The notes below the pieces were generated by a model. It was not told the DNA's origin and made no database searches. It saw only the letters and a list, made by a program, of their open reading frames with translations. The position numbers and the translations under genes are program-made. A DNA stretch of 64,000 nucleotides from Mycolicibacterium confluentis (lineage in GTDB: Bacteria; Actinomycetota; Actinomycetes; Mycobacteriales; Mycobacteriaceae). Positions 53,481 through 64,000 of the stretch are shown here, piece by piece. The stretch covers positions 372,001 to 436,000 of the forward strand of contig NZ_AP022612.1 in assembly GCF_010729895.1 (NCBI RefSeq). The letters run 5' to 3'. Every line of letters starts with the position of its first letter. Within the stretch, counting starts at the first letter, position 1.

Positions 53481-53523
53481 AACGTCGAAGGCCGGTCTGT
53501 TTCACAGACCGGCCTTCGACGTT
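53481..53523. terminator. Bidirectional hairpin terminator between moaE and rpfA
   Basis: A perfect 17-bp stem CGTCGAAGGCCGGTCTG / CAGACCGGCCTTCGACG with loop TTTCA, flanked by AA and TTTC, between two converging genes. Confidence 0.9.
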
Positions 53524-53534
53524 TCTGAGGAGAC

Positions 53535-55222
<1,688 letters not shown>

Positions 55223-55431
55223 AGGAAGAGGAAGGCCTGCCGCTGGGTAAAGCTCGGCTGGCTTGAGAAACGACGGTAACGGGTATGGGGCCTGCCGTCA
55301 CCTTTTGCGTGGAACGGCGTTTCCGCAGGTGGCAAACCTTAAGAGGGCTCTAAATGCCCAAGAGACTTCGCTGTTCTCCCAGGTCAGTTTTGACACCTCT
55401 GGACACGGGCCATTCCGTTACCCGTTCGTTA

Positions 55432-55447
55432 TGTGATATAAATCACT
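55432..55447. promoter_or_regulatory. CRP-type binding site upstream of rpfA
   Basis: TGTGATATAAATCACT matches TGTGA-N6-TCACA at 9 of 10 positions. It lies between moaD and the rpfA riboswitch. CRP (Rv3676) control of rpfA is established in M. tuberculosis. It is about 210 bp upstream of the riboswitch, so the promoter is presumably between. Confidence 0.75.
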
Positions 55448-55448
55448 A

Positions 55449-55718
55449 TCATCCGCCGGCGAACGGCGGTAACACGTCGAGGGTCTCTCCCGAGTGCAGT
55501 GAGCTGCTCAAATCGCGCACAGCCATGCCGTCTCGCAAATACGAGCAGCGCTGCAGCACCCGAGCCAGATCAGGGTTGCGTGCGCCCAGACGCTCGACCA
55601 CCTCGGCCACGGTGGTGCCGGGGGGTGTGCTGAGCACCTCCTGCTCGACGCCGGCGGCGGCACTGGCGGCCGCAAAATACCGCACCGTCACGGTCACGCC
55701 GAGGTGAGTGTCGGTCAT
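55449..55718 (-). CDS. moaD: Molybdopterin synthase small (sulfur-carrier) subunit
   Basis: An 89-residue ubiquitin-like protein ending in the GG needed for thiocarboxylation (LPPFAGG). Signs: VTVTVRYFAAASAAAGVEQEVL and PGTTVAEVVERLGARNPDLARVLQRC. It starts one base after the moaA stop, so it is in the same operon, and it is the partner of MoaE encoded at 53044. Confidence 0.95.
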   Translation of the reverse strand: MTDTHLGVTVTVRYFAAASAAAGVEQEVLSTPPGTTVAEVVERLGARNPDLARVLQRCSYLRDGMAVRDLSSSLHSGETLDVLPPFAGG

Positions 55719-55719
55719 C

Positions 55720-56772
55720 TCATCCGCCGATCGCGCTCATCGGGCGGTTCGGTTGCACAAAGTCCGGGTCGTTGATGCCGTGGCCTGCGGCTTTCTGCCA
55801 CATGGTCTGCCGCCAGGACGCCTCGATCTCGGCGTCGTCGGCCCCACGGCGCAGCAGCGCGCGCAGATCGGTCTCCGACGTGGCGAACAGGCAGTTGCGC
55901 ACCTGGCCGTCGGCGGTCAACCGGGTGCGGTCGCAGGCTGCGCAGAACGCCTTGGTCACCGAAGCGATGACGCCGACGGTCGCGTCGCCGCCGTTGACCC
56001 GCCACAGTTGGGCCGGCGCCGACCCGCGGGGCGCCGTATCCGGCGTCAGCGTGAAGTGTCCGCGGAGTGTGGACAGGATGTCGTCGGCCGTCAGCACCTG
56101 ATCCCGGCGCCAGTGATGCTCGGCGTCCAGCGGCATCTGCTCGATCACACGTAACTGATACCCGTGCTCAAGGCAGAACGTCAGCAGGTCGACGACGTCC
56201 TCGCGGCCGGTCGCCGGATCGAGCACGGCGTTGACCTTGATCGGGCCCAGGCCGGCGCGCTGCGCCGCGGCCAAGCCGTCGATGACGTCATCGAGACGGT
56301 CCCGTCGGGTGATCGCCGCGAAGCGCGCCGCGTCGACGGTGTCGAGCGAGACGTTCACCCGGTTCAGGCCCGCGTCGACGAGCGCCTGCGCGCGCCGTGC
56401 CAGGCCCAGGCCATTGGTGGTCAGCGCGATCTCTGGGCGCGGTCGCAGTGCCGCGGTGGCCGCCACCACCTCCTCCAGGTGCTTGACCACCAGGGGTTCG
56501 CCGCCGGTGAAGCGGACGTTGGTGATGCCCAGTCGGGTCACCGCGATGCGCAGCAGTCGGATCAGTTCGGCGGGGGACAACAACTCCTCGCCGGGCAGCC
56601 AGTCCAGCCCCTCGGCGGGCATGCAGTAGGTGCAGCGCAGATTGCAGCGGTCCGTCAGCGACACCCGAAGGTCGGTGGCGATGCGCCCGAATGTGTCGAC
56701 CAACGGGCCGGCCGCGGGGGCCGGACTGGTCACGCGGGACACGGTCGGCAGGCCGAGGGCCGTCACGGTCAT
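55720..56772 (-). CDS. moaA: GTP 3',8-cyclase
   Basis: A 350-residue radical SAM enzyme for the first step of molybdenum cofactor synthesis. The N-terminal cluster cysteines C43, C47 and C50 (CNLRCTYCM) and the C-terminal cluster ([21 protein letters not shown]) are present, and it ends in GG, needed for activity. ATG 56772 overlaps the stop of the upstream YccF-like gene; the longer open frame lacks similarity. Operon yccF-moaA-moaD. Confidence 0.95.
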   Translation of the reverse strand: MTVTALGLPTVSRVTSPAPAAGPLVDTFGRIATDLRVSLTDRCNLRCTYCMPAEGLDWLPGEELLSPAELIRLLRIAVTRLGITNVRFTGGEPLVVKHLEEVVAATAALRPRPEIALTTNGLGLARRAQALVDAGLNRVNVSLDTVDAARFAAITRRDRLDDVIDGLAAAQRAGLGPIKVNAVLDPATGREDVVDLLTFCLEHGYQLRVIEQMPLDAEHHWRRDQVLTADDILSTLRGHFTLTPDTAPRGSAPAQLWRVNGGDATVGVIASVTKAFCAACDRTRLTADGQVRNCLFATSETDLRALLRRGADDAEIEASWRQTMWQKAAGHGINDPDFVQPNRPMSAIGG

Positions 56773-57176
56773 GTCGGCAGTCCGATCCGATCCTGGCGGG
56801 CCGAGTCCACCGGGACGATGTCCTTGCCCAACGGAACCAGCGAGATCGGGATCATCTTCAGATCGGCCAGCGCCAGCGGGATTCCGATGATCGTCACGGC
56901 CATGGCCACGGCGCTCACCAGGTGGCCGAGCGCGAGCCACCAGCCGAACAGGATGATCCAGATGACGTTGCCGACCAGTGCTCCCGGACGGGTGCCGGGC
57001 TTGTCGACGATGGTGCGGCCGAAGGGCCACAACGCGTACGACGCGATCCTCAGCGCCGCGAAGCCGAAGGGGATGGTGACGATGAGGACGAAGCAGATCA
57101 CCGCGGCCAGCAGGTAACCAAGCGCCAGCCAGAGGCCGCCGAAGACCAACCAGATGATGTTGAGAACCAGCCGCAT
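56769..57176 (-). CDS. YccF-family membrane protein (Rv0870c type)
   Basis: A 135-residue inner-membrane protein with two copies of the YccF unit: [48 protein letters not shown] and [40 protein letters not shown]. Function unknown. Its end overlaps moaA (ATGA), a link conserved in mycobacteria. Confidence 0.9.
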   Translation of the reverse strand: MRLVLNIIWLVFGGLWLALGYLLAAVICFVLIVTIPFGFAALRIASYALWPFGRTIVDKPGTRPGALVGNVIWIILFGWWLALGHLVSAVAMAVTIIGIPLALADLKMIPISLVPLGKDIVPVDSARQDRIGLPT

Positions 57177-57341
57177 GTCACCTCCAGGGGTATCGCCAGA
57201 CTACCCAGAGAACTGGGATGCTGGCGCGGGGGCCGCCCGAGTAGGATCAACCTGACTACGCGCCCTGCGCAGGCGGGGCGCTTCGTTTTGTATTGGATAG
57301 GTCGGCCTCGCCGACCCGTAGGACAAGCAGGTGAGAGACCA

Positions 57342-57755
57342 GTGCCTACCGGCAGGGTGAAGTGGTATGACACCGAGAAGGGTTTCGGCTTCCTGTCTCA
57401 GGAGGATGGGGAGGACGTCTACGTCCGCTCATCTGCGCTGCCCGCTGGGGTCGAGGGTCTCAAGGCGGGGCAGAAGGTCGAGTTCGGTGTCGCCGCCGGA
57501 CGGCGCGGCCCACAGGCGCTGAGCCTGAAGCTCATTGACCCGCCGCCCAGCCTGACGCGCACCCGCCGCGAGTCCGCGGGCCCGGCCGAGCACAAGCACA
57601 CCCCCGACGAACTGCACGGCATGGTCGAGGACATGATCACCCTCCTGGAGGGGACGGTCCAGCCCGAGCTGCGCAAGGGCCGCTACCCCGATCGCAAGGT
57701 CGCCCGCCGGGTGTCCGAGGTGGTCAAGGCCGTCGCGCGCGAACTCGACGCCTGA
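57342..57755 (+). CDS. cspB: Cold-shock-domain protein with C-terminal extension
   Basis: A 137-residue protein with a cold-shock domain in the first 65 residues ([15 protein letters not shown] with RNP1, [10 protein letters not shown] with RNP2) and an added helical tail ([19 protein letters not shown] ... [15 protein letters not shown]) typical of actinobacterial CspB (Rv0871). Binds single-stranded RNA or DNA. GTG 57342 is the start; the family N-terminus PTGRVKWY begins there. The leader from 57240 may fold, as cold-shock leaders do. Confidence 0.92.
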   Translation: MPTGRVKWYDTEKGFGFLSQEDGEDVYVRSSALPAGVEGLKAGQKVEFGVAAGRRGPQALSLKLIDPPPSLTRTRRESAGPAEHKHTPDELHGMVEDMITLLEGTVQPELRKGRYPDRKVARRVSEVVKAVARELDA

Positions 57756-57783
57756 CCCCCGCGGGGCGGGCATGCTGTAGTGC

Positions 57784-58815
57784 ATGGCCTCTCCGTCTGA
57801 TGCCCCTGCGGGCGCGTCCTACGTCGCCACGGGCGGCGAGTTCACCCGCGACACCGACTACATCACCACCCGGATCACGGCCGACGGTCGCGACGGCTAC
57901 CCGGTTGAGGCCGGACGCTATCGGCTGATCGTGGCCAGGGCGTGCCCGTGGGCCAACCGCGCGATCATCGTGCGACGGCTGCTGGGCCTCGAAGATGTTC
58001 TGTCCATAGGGTTCTGCGGGCCGACGCATGACCAGCGCAGCTGGACCTTCGACCTCGATCCCGGCGGCGTGGATCCGGTGCTGGGCATCCCGCGCCTGCG
58101 GGACGCCTACCTCAAGCGGTTCCCGGACTACCCGAAGGGCATCACGGTGCCGGCCATCGTCGACGTCCCGACGGGGCAGGTCGTCACCAACGACTTCGCG
58201 CAGATCACGCTGGATCTGTCCACGCAGTGGTCGGCGCACCACCGGCCCGGTGCACCGCAGCTGTACCCCGAGCCGCTGCGGGCCGAGATCGACGAGGTGG
58301 CCAAGCGGATCTACACCGAGGTCAACAACGGTGTGTACCGGTGCGGGTTCGCCGGCAGCCAGGCCGCCTACGAGGCCGCGTTCGACCGGTTGTTCACCGC
58401 GTTGGACTCGGTCTCCGAGCGGTTGTCGACCCAGCGCTACCTCGTCGGCGACACCATCACCGAGGCCGATGTGCGGCTGTTCACCACCCTGGCCCGGTTC
58501 GACCCCGTCTACCACGGCCACTTCAAGTGCAATCGGCAGAAGCTCGCGGAGATGCCCGTGCTGTGGGCGTATGCCCGCGACCTGTTCCAGACGCCGGGCT
58601 TCGGCGATACCGTCGACTTCGAGCAGATCAAGGCGCACTACTACATCGTGCATTCGGACATCAATCCCAGCCAGATCGTGCCGAAGGGGCCGGATCTCGC
58701 GAACTGGCTCACCCCCCACGGCCGGGAAGTGTTGGGCGGCAGGCCCTTCGGTGACGGCACCCCGCCCGGGCCGACGCGCGAGGGGGAGCGGGTCCCGGCT
58801 GAACTTCTGCGCTGA
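57784..58815 (+). CDS. Xi-class GST-like / glutathionyl-hydroquinone reductase family
   Basis: A 343-residue protein of the YqjG/ECM4 group: RACPWANRAIIVRRLLGLE with the catalytic cysteine (about residue 53), FPDYPKGITVPAIVDVPTGQVVTNDFAQI, YRCGFAGSQAAYEAAF, LVGDTITEADVRLFTTLARFDPVYHGHFKCN. In other bacteria these remove glutathione from quinone conjugates. Mycobacteria use mycothiol, so a mycothiol-linked substrate is likely (inference). ATG 57784 lies 28 bp after cspB. Confidence 0.88.
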   Translation: MASPSDAPAGASYVATGGEFTRDTDYITTRITADGRDGYPVEAGRYRLIVARACPWANRAIIVRRLLGLEDVLSIGFCGPTHDQRSWTFDLDPGGVDPVLGIPRLRDAYLKRFPDYPKGITVPAIVDVPTGQVVTNDFAQITLDLSTQWSAHHRPGAPQLYPEPLRAEIDEVAKRIYTEVNNGVYRCGFAGSQAAYEAAFDRLFTALDSVSERLSTQRYLVGDTITEADVRLFTTLARFDPVYHGHFKCNRQKLAEMPVLWAYARDLFQTPGFGDTVDFEQIKAHYYIVHSDINPSQIVPKGPDLANWLTPHGREVLGGRPFGDGTPPGPTREGERVPAELLR

Positions 58816-58890
58816 GACGCCCACCCTGGGCGGGAAGGTGCGGGTGCCCGCCGCCGTCAGCGCGGTCGGGGCGGAAAGTAGCCTGGACGC

Positions 58891-59661
58891 ATGGCTCTGT
58901 TAGGTGCACACGTCGACTCCGCGGATCCGTTGGCCCACGCCGAGGCCGACGGGGCCGAGGCCGTCCAGTTCTTCCTCGGCGATCCGCAGGGCTGGAAGAA
59001 ACCCGTCGAGCACCCCCACGCCGACGCACTCCGCGCCAGCGATGTGGCGATCTACATCCACTCGCCGTACGTCATCAACGTCGCCTCGACCAACAACCGC
59101 ATCCGGATCCCCAGTCGCAAGATCCTGCACCAGCATGCCGACGCCGCGGCCGCCATCGGCGCCAAGGGCCTGGTGGTGCACGGCGGTCACGTCACCGCCA
59201 AGGACGATCCGGCGACGGGAATCGAGAACTGGCGCAAGCTGTTCGAGCGCGCTGAGGAGCAGGGCGGCTTCCCGCTGCCGATCCTGATCGAGAACACCGC
59301 GGGCGGCGACAACGCGATGGCCCGCCGCTTCGACCGGTTGGCGATGCTGTGGGATGCGGTGGGGCAGTACGGCCCCGGTTTCGTCCTGGACACGTGCCAC
59401 GCGTGGGCCGGCGGCGAGGAGTTGGCCGACATCGTCGACCGGGTCAAGGCCATCACGGGTCGCATCGACCTGGTGCACGCCAACAACTCTCGCGACGGGT
59501 TCGACTCGGGAGCCGACCGGCACGCCAACTTCGATGCGGGCACCTTCGACTCGGATCTGATCGCCGCGGTGTGCCGCGACGCCGGATGCGACGTGATCAT
59601 CGAAACCCCGTCCGACGGCCACGTCGCCGACCTGGAGTTCCTGCGGAGGAGCCTGGCTTAG
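58891..59661 (+). CDS. nfo: Endonuclease IV-type AP endonuclease
   Basis: A 256-residue TIM-barrel protein with the zinc-ligand pattern of endonuclease IV: GAHV, YIHSPYVINVAST, VVHGGHV, ILIENTAGG, VLDTCHAWAGG, DLVHANNSRDGFDSGADRHANF and IIETPSDG. Cuts DNA 5' of abasic sites in base excision repair. Full length compared with mycobacterial End (about 252). Its 3' end overlaps the converging gene by four bases. Confidence 0.9.
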   Translation: MALLGAHVDSADPLAHAEADGAEAVQFFLGDPQGWKKPVEHPHADALRASDVAIYIHSPYVINVASTNNRIRIPSRKILHQHADAAAAIGAKGLVVHGGHVTAKDDPATGIENWRKLFERAEEQGGFPLPILIENTAGGDNAMARRFDRLAMLWDAVGQYGPGFVLDTCHAWAGGEELADIVDRVKAITGRIDLVHANNSRDGFDSGADRHANFDAGTFDSDLIAAVCRDAGCDVIIETPSDGHVADLEFLRRSLA

Positions 59662-60164
59662 TCGGCGGCCTTCGGTTGGCGCTGCTCCCAGACGGTGCGC
59701 ACCGACCATTCGGCGTGCGAGGCCGGCATCTCCTCGCCGTCCACCACGACCAGCGTCGGTAACTCCACGGCCATGCCGAAGAGCCGACCGTGCTGCGGGT
59801 CGACGGTCGGGACGGTGACCGCAAGGCGGTCACCGGTCATGACCTGCAGCGACTGCTCGCCGTCCTCGTAGGCCAGCGTCAACCACCACGGCGCCTTCCC
59901 GATGGCCGACGGGACCGACAACTGCACGGGGTTCCGGTGGTCGACCGGGAGCTCACCCAGTTCGGTGCCGGGGTCACAGTCGTTGAGGTTCAACGGATTG
60001 CAGTACCGGTACGGCTTGACCCGGACCAGCTCGCCATGTGAGTAGACGCTGATCTCAGGCAGCTCATGGCCGCCGCCGCGGGCCAGCGCCCACGCGCCGA
60101 CACCGGCCCCGGCCGAGGCCAGCACGACGGCCAGGCTGCTGACCACCGCCACAGTTCTTTTCAC
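59658..60164 (-). CDS. Secreted or membrane-anchored DUF2771-type protein
   Basis: A 168-residue protein with an N-terminal hydrophobic segment (VAVVSSLAVVLASAGAGVGAWALA, about 4-27) and a beta-rich outside part containing CNPLNLNDCDPG, likely a disulfide, and LPVDHRNPVQLSVPSAIGKAPWWLTLAYE. Function unknown; conserved next to the MFS gene. The start overlaps the MFS stop, so it is co-translated. Confidence 0.82.
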   Translation of the reverse strand: MKRTVAVVSSLAVVLASAGAGVGAWALARGGGHELPEISVYSHGELVRVKPYRYCNPLNLNDCDPGTELGELPVDHRNPVQLSVPSAIGKAPWWLTLAYEDGEQSLQVMTGDRLAVTVPTVDPQHGRLFGMAVELPTLVVVDGEEMPASHAEWSVRTVWEQRQPKAAD

Positions 60165-61756
60165 TCGCGCGTCACCGCCTGGGATCGGGGATGGGGGTCA
60201 CGGGTGCGTGGCCCCTCCTGCTCGACCATCACGGGGCGGTTGCCACCGAGGCCGGGAATCAAGGACTGGCCGTGGAAGCTCAGCACCGTCTGAGCCAGGC
60301 CGGGGATCAGTAGGGCGGTGATCGCGGTGAACCCCACCCACAGTTCGGTGTAGACCAGCACGCCGATCGCGCCGCCGAACACCCAGGCCAACTGCAGCAG
60401 CGACTCCGAGCGGCCGAATGCCGAGGCTCGCGACTTCTCGGGCAGATCGTCCTGCAGGGACGCATCCAGGGAGGCCTTGGCGATCGCGCTCGATCCCGAG
60501 GTGACCAGAGTGGCGAACGCCGCCACGAACAGGTTGCCGGTCAGCGCGGTCGCCAGCGCGACCGTCGTCACGGCCAGCGCGCAGCGCACCACCAGCACCG
60601 AGGGGCGGCCCAGCTTCAGGCGGGCCGCGGTGAAGTTGCCCGCGAAGTTGCCGACGGCGGCGGCCACGCCGATCAGGCCGAGGATGGCCAACTGTTCCAG
60701 GCCACTGGCGTCGTGCGACTTGGCCACGAACGCGGGGTAGAGGAACAGGAACCCGACCATCGCCTTGATGGTGCAGTTTCCCCACAGCGACGTGATGATG
60801 TTGCGCCCCAGAGGCTGTCGGGGGGCGGCCTTCCGGCCGGTGTCGTGGTCGTGCCGCCGGCGCAGGGTGTCGGAGTCGGACGCGTCGTGGTAACTCAGCG
60901 TGGTCGGCACCTCACCCGCCGTCACCTCGACCCAGCGTGGGATCTGCATCGAAAGCCAGGCGCCGGCCAGCGTCACCGCGATGATCACGAACAACGCCCC
61001 CGGCAGTCCAAAGAGCCGGGTCATCGCGTACTCGACGCCCGCCGCGATCCCGCCGCCCGCGATGGTTCCGCCGAGCAGGCCGAACACCGTGAGCCGGGAG
61101 TTGACGCGAACAAGGTCGATGGACGGCGGCATGACGCGCGGGGTCACCGCGCTGCGCAGCACCGAGAAGGACTTGGACAGCACCATCATTCCCAGGGCAC
61201 ACGGGTAGAGCACCCAGGACGGGAAGCTGCCGGTGGCGCCGTCGTAGTTGGCGATCAGGACGATGGCCAACACTGTGCGCAGCCCGAACGAGGACGCGAG
61301 CGCGACCCGTCGGCCGTGCTGAAGGCGGTCCAGCGCCGGGCCGATCAGGGGTGCGATCACCGCGAAGGGTGCGATGGTGATCAACAGGTACAGCGCGACC
61401 TTGCTCTTGCTCTCGGCCGTGGCGGCCGCGAAGAACAGGGTGTTGGCCAGTGCGACACCCATCGCGGCATCGACGGCGAAGTTGGCCATCACGGGCCACG
61501 TCAGCGCGGTGAGTCCGGACTTGTCGGCGCCGTCGGCGGTGGCGGCCCGGTGTACCAGGCCGTAGATCCGGGACCCCATCTCGCGACTGCGCATCGCCGC
61601 GGCACGGGTGACGGTGATGCGGGTGCCCGCCTCGGCGTCCCCGCCGACGCGGCCGTCCTGGGGTGGCGGAACGTCGCGGTCGGACCTGCGGTCGTTGTTC
61701 AGGGGAGGCAGGTAGCGGTTGGCGCTGGCGCCGGGATCCGGCGGGTAGTTGGCCAT
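60161..61756 (-). CDS. MFS-type multi-pass membrane transporter (Rv0876c type)
   Basis: A protein of about 531 residues with 11-12 hydrophobic helices, for example WPVMANFAVDAAMGVALANTLFFAAA and KVALYLLITIAPFAVIAPLIGPALDRLQHGRRVALA, the MFS loop between helices 2 and 3. A long hydrophilic N-terminus precedes them. Substrate unknown. The start at ATG 61756 is favoured by GAGAGAG eight bases upstream; GTG 61846 would add 30 residues. Operon with the DUF2771-like gene. Confidence 0.85.
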   Translation of the reverse strand: MANYPPDPGASANRYLPPLNNDRRSDRDVPPPQDGRVGGDAEAGTRITVTRAAAMRSREMGSRIYGLVHRAATADGADKSGLTALTWPVMANFAVDAAMGVALANTLFFAAATAESKSKVALYLLITIAPFAVIAPLIGPALDRLQHGRRVALASSFGLRTVLAIVLIANYDGATGSFPSWVLYPCALGMMVLSKSFSVLRSAVTPRVMPPSIDLVRVNSRLTVFGLLGGTIAGGGIAAGVEYAMTRLFGLPGALFVIIAVTLAGAWLSMQIPRWVEVTAGEVPTTLSYHDASDSDTLRRRHDHDTGRKAAPRQPLGRNIITSLWGNCTIKAMVGFLFLYPAFVAKSHDASGLEQLAILGLIGVAAAVGNFAGNFTAARLKLGRPSVLVVRCALAVTTVALATALTGNLFVAAFATLVTSGSSAIAKASLDASLQDDLPEKSRASAFGRSESLLQLAWVFGGAIGVLVYTELWVGFTAITALLIPGLAQTVLSFHGQSLIPGLGGNRPVMVEQEGPRTRDPHPRSQAVTRE

Positions 61757-61934
61757 GCCAGGGTGCTCTCTCGTACCCGGGCGACGAGACTGCGGGGTCG
61801 GGCGTGACGACCACTCACTGGGTTCATCTCGACGGCGCCCGGACACGACGACAATTCTTCCCTATACCCGCGCACCGGCGCGCTCAGGTGACCGGTGTGG
61901 CTGTCGCTTCTGAGCTGAGGCAGTATTGACACCG

Positions 61935-63029
61935 ATGGAAAGCGCCACCGATTACACCGAACAGCCGACTGACGAGTCCCCAGCAACCGTGAGTCAGGCC
62001 GGCACCGACGTGCCCGATGAGCTCTCGGCGCTCCTTCTGGGAGCCGTCGATCTGGCTCGTGCCGCTGTCGAGGAGTTGAGCGCTGGCTCGGTCGGCGAGT
62101 ATCTCGGCGCCAGTCACGAGGACTCCACGTCGGCCACGCATCGGTTCCTGGCCGAACTGACCGGTTACCGCGGATGGCAGTGGGCGGTGGTCGTCGCGGC
62201 CTATCCCGGGGCGTCGCACGCCACCGTCAGCGAGGTCGTGTTGGTTCCGGGTCCGACGGCGCTGCTGGCGCCCGAGTGGGTGCCGTGGGAGCAGCGGGTC
62301 AGGCCCGGCGACCTCAGCCCCGGCGATCTCCTGGCGCCGCCCGCCGAGGACCCGCGCCTGGTGCCCGGCTTCATGCTCAACGGTGATCCCGACGAGAACC
62401 GGGTCGCCGCGGAACTCGGTATCGGCCGCCGTCAGGTCATGAGCGCGTGGGGTCGGGACGACGCCGCGCAGCGCTGGCATGACAGTGACTTCGGTCCGGA
62501 GTCGGCGATGGCGCGCTCCACCAAGCGGGCCTGCCGCGACTGCGGTTTCCTGCTGCCGCTGGCCGGTTCGCTGGGCACGATGTTCGGTGTCTGCGGCAAC
62601 GCGATGGCGGCCGACGGTCACGTGGTCGACTTCGGCTACGGCTGTGGCGCGCATTCGGACACCCCGGCCCCGGCCGGTGCGGGTTCGCCCCTGTTCGATC
62701 CGTACGACGACGGTGTGCTCGACGTCGCGGCCAATCCGGTGCCGCAGGCGGCTGCCGAAGCGCCCGAGGCTGAGGACGTGACCGAGGAACCGCTCGCCGA
62801 GGAAACCGCTGCCGAAGTGTTGGTCGTGGAACAAGCTGCCGAGGAGCCGGTCGCGGACGAGCCCGCCGCCGAGGGATCGGTGGCTCAAGAAGCCACGGAA
62901 GAGCCTGCCGAAGAGCCGGTCGCGGAAGACGCCGCTGCAGAAGAGCCGAAGGCCGAAGAGGTCACGGCCGAAGAGCCTGCCGCCGAGGAACCTGCTACGG
63001 AGACGGCCGAAGCACCCGCCGAGGACTAG
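61935..63029 (+). CDS. DUF3027 protein with acidic repeat tail (Rv0877 type)
   Basis: A 364-residue cytoplasmic protein. The conserved part (about 25-260) contains GYRGWQWAVVVAAYPGASHATVSEVVLVPGP, NRVAAELGIGRRQVMSAWGRDDAAQRW and CRDCGFLLPLAGSLGTMFGVCGNAMAADG, whose cysteines may hold a metal. The last 100 residues are EEPAAE-type repeats, probably disordered, and make it about 100 residues longer than the M. tuberculosis protein. Function unknown. Divergent from the MFS gene. Confidence 0.88.
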   Translation: MESATDYTEQPTDESPATVSQAGTDVPDELSALLLGAVDLARAAVEELSAGSVGEYLGASHEDSTSATHRFLAELTGYRGWQWAVVVAAYPGASHATVSEVVLVPGPTALLAPEWVPWEQRVRPGDLSPGDLLAPPAEDPRLVPGFMLNGDPDENRVAAELGIGRRQVMSAWGRDDAAQRWHDSDFGPESAMARSTKRACRDCGFLLPLAGSLGTMFGVCGNAMAADGHVVDFGYGCGAHSDTPAPAGAGSPLFDPYDDGVLDVAANPVPQAAAEAPEAEDVTEEPLAEETAAEVLVVEQAAEEPVADEPAAEGSVAQEATEEPAEEPVAEDAAAEEPKAEEVTAEEPAAEEPATETAEAPAED

Positions 63030-63307
63030 AAGCCGTCGAGTCCGGTCTGGGCGCCGCGGGCACCGCGCCGCGCGGCGCTGCGCTGCCAGAGGAAGATTGA
63101 CGTTCCGACCACCCCGGTCCCCAGCCCCGCGATACACACCGGCCGCCAGGTCTCCAGGTCTGCGACGGTGAACGCTGCGATCGTCGCGAGGAGCCACAGC
63201 AGTGCCCCGACGGCGATCACGGGCCACGGTTCGAGCCAGGCCCGAGGAAGCGCCGGCGGTTCGGGTGCAGGGCCTCGCTGGTCCGGTTCCGGGGCGTCTG
63301 CGGGCAC
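63026..63307 (-). CDS. Small two-helix membrane protein (Rv0879c type)
   Basis: A 93-residue protein with a proline-rich start ([20 protein letters not shown]), then two membrane segments [21 protein letters not shown] and [19 protein letters not shown], and a basic end. The GTG at 63305-63307 gives a length like the M. tuberculosis protein (about 91). It ends against the converging DUF3027 gene with a four-base overlap. Confidence 0.78.
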   Translation of the reverse strand: MPADAPEPDQRGPAPEPPALPRAWLEPWPVIAVGALLWLLATIAAFTVADLETWRPVCIAGLGTGVVGTSIFLWQRSAARRGARGAQTGLDGF

Positions 63308-63339
63308 ACCACCACGGTAGTCGACCTGGATCAGTGGGG

Positions 63340-63353
63340 TAGACAGTCGTCTA
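63340..63353. promoter_or_regulatory. Possible MarR operator
   Basis: TAGACAGTCGTCTA has perfect TAGAC/GTCTA arms and lies 42 bp before the MarR gene and 33 bp before the divergent small membrane protein gene. MarR proteins usually bind such dyads in their own promoter. Confidence 0.5.
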
Positions 63354-63394
63354 ATTGGCCCCTGGGTAAACAGTGCTGTCGTATTGTTCACTGT

Positions 63395-63826
63395 GTGAAA
63401 GACGTGGAGAGTCGGCTCGCCGGTGACCTCTCGCTTGCCGTGATCCGGCTGTCGAGGCAATTGCGGTTCCGTCGTCCCGACTCGCCGGTGTCGCTGTCGC
63501 AGCTTTCTGCACTCGCGACGCTGCAGAAAGAGGGCGCTATGACGCCCGGCGCCTTGGCGATTCGGGAACGTGTGCGGCCGCCGTCGATGACTCGCGTGAT
63601 CGCCGCGCTCGGGGACATGGGACTGGTGGTGCGCACGCCGCACCCCGTCGACGGCCGGCAGGTGCTGGTGTCGGCCTCCGACGCCGGCGTCGGTCTGCTC
63701 GAAGCCGAGCGGCGCGCCAGTCAGGAGTGGCTGCAGCGCAGGCTCGCGACTCTGAATCCCGACGAGCGCGCGACACTGCTTCGCGCGGCTGATCTGATGT
63801 CGGCGCTTGTCGACGAAAGCGCGTGA
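63395..63826 (+). CDS. MarR-family regulator (Rv0880 type)
   Basis: A 143-residue winged-helix dimer: [66 protein letters not shown]. The GTG start gives the family length. Represses genes until a phenolic or oxidant ligand binds; the targets here probably include itself. The stop overlaps the next gene's start (GTGA). Confidence 0.92.
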   Translation: MKDVESRLAGDLSLAVIRLSRQLRFRRPDSPVSLSQLSALATLQKEGAMTPGALAIRERVRPPSMTRVIAALGDMGLVVRTPHPVDGRQVLVSASDAGVGLLEAERRASQEWLQRRLATLNPDERATLLRAADLMSALVDESA

Positions 63827-64000
63827 CCGCCAACGTCATTGACGTCGATGATCCTCACGACCCGCGGTTGGACGACTTCCGCGACCTGAACTCGGTGGAC
63901 CGTCGACCAGACCTGCCCAGCGGTCGCGGCCTGGTGATCGCCGAAGGTGTGTTGGTGGTGCAGCGCATGCTCGCCTCCCGGTTCACCCCGCACGCGATGC
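63823..64000 (+). CDS. TrmH/SpoU-family RNA 2'-O-methyltransferase, N-terminal part
   Basis: The first 59 codons of a gene running off the window: [23 protein letters not shown], then [28 protein letters not shown]-x-LVVQRML is the substrate-binding N-terminal motif of TrmH-type enzymes, and the position matches Rv0881. GTG start coupled to the MarR gene. Confidence 0.85.
   Translation, partial: MTANVIDVDDPHDPRLDDFRDLNSVDRRPDLPSGRGLVIAEGVLVVQRMLASRFTPHAM

Noticed and set aside
61757..61846. Upstream GTG start of the MFS gene
   Set aside because: Gives 30 extra Arg/Pro/Ser-rich residues; the ATG at 61756 has a better-spaced purine-rich site. Not excluded.

Overview
The window reads as the chromosome of a fast-growing, environmental mycobacterium (Mycolicibacterium type). 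Support for this is the high GC content with GTG starts, a PE-PPE-domain protein, a PGRS-like glycine-repeat protein, several F420-type LLM oxidoreductases, an allantoin catabolic cluster, and a long gene order I recognise from M. tuberculosis: dapC-fadA-fadB, then ercc3 (XPB)-Rv0862c-Rv0863-moaC2-mog-moaE2-rpfA-moaD2-moaA2-Rv0870c-csp, and later the Rv0876c, Rv0877, Rv0879c, Rv0880 and Rv0881 equivalents.

Left flank (1-5.7 kb): a transmembrane Ser/Thr kinase, a decayed asparaginase fragment, a secreted PE-PPE hydrolase, a degenerate tRNA-Lys copy, a secreted PGRS-like protein without a PE domain, and four tRNA genes (Lys, Glu, Asp, Phe).

Mobile region (5.65-22.65 kb): a pSAM2-type actinomycete integrative and conjugative element (AICE) sits in the 3' end of tRNA-Phe. 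It is bounded by identical 51-bp att repeats at 5648-5698 and 21293-21343. The backbone is int, xis, an FtsK/TraSA-type transfer ATPase, a Pra-type activator, a GntR/KorSA-type repressor with two matching operators, a Pif-like Nudix hydrolase, and a frameshifted rolling-circle-type Rep at the far end. The cargo is anti-phage. It holds a two-gene CBASS (Cap15-like 2TM beta-barrel effector plus CD-NTase) bracketed by a 14-bp direct repeat, a large orphan protein with a DisA/DAC-like domain, an IS256-family insertion, and an IetAS-type AAA ATPase plus subtilase pair. A third, shortened att copy at 22617-22652 delimits a second small slot. That slot carries a nucleotidyltransferase/HEPN-like toxin-antitoxin-type pair with its own tandem operators.

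Middle (23.2-37 kb): an ankyrin protein coupled to a wHTH-PAS-EspR-like regulator, a set of small conserved genes, and the allantoin cluster: FCD regulator, NCS1 permease and hydantoin/allantoin racemase on the plus strand, converging on an aldolase-like gene, allantoicase and PuuE allantoinase on the minus strand.

Right part (36-64 kb): dapC, then fadA-fadB (fatty-acid beta-oxidation trifunctional complex), then a block of lipid/F420-type genes including a DUF35-thiolase pair. After that come an XPB helicase with its partner, two molybdopterin gene groups flanking rpfA, and cold-shock, redox, DNA-repair, transporter and regulator genes. rpfA carries a c-di-AMP (ydaO) riboswitch and a CRP-like site upstream. 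The window ends inside a TrmH-type RNA methyltransferase gene.
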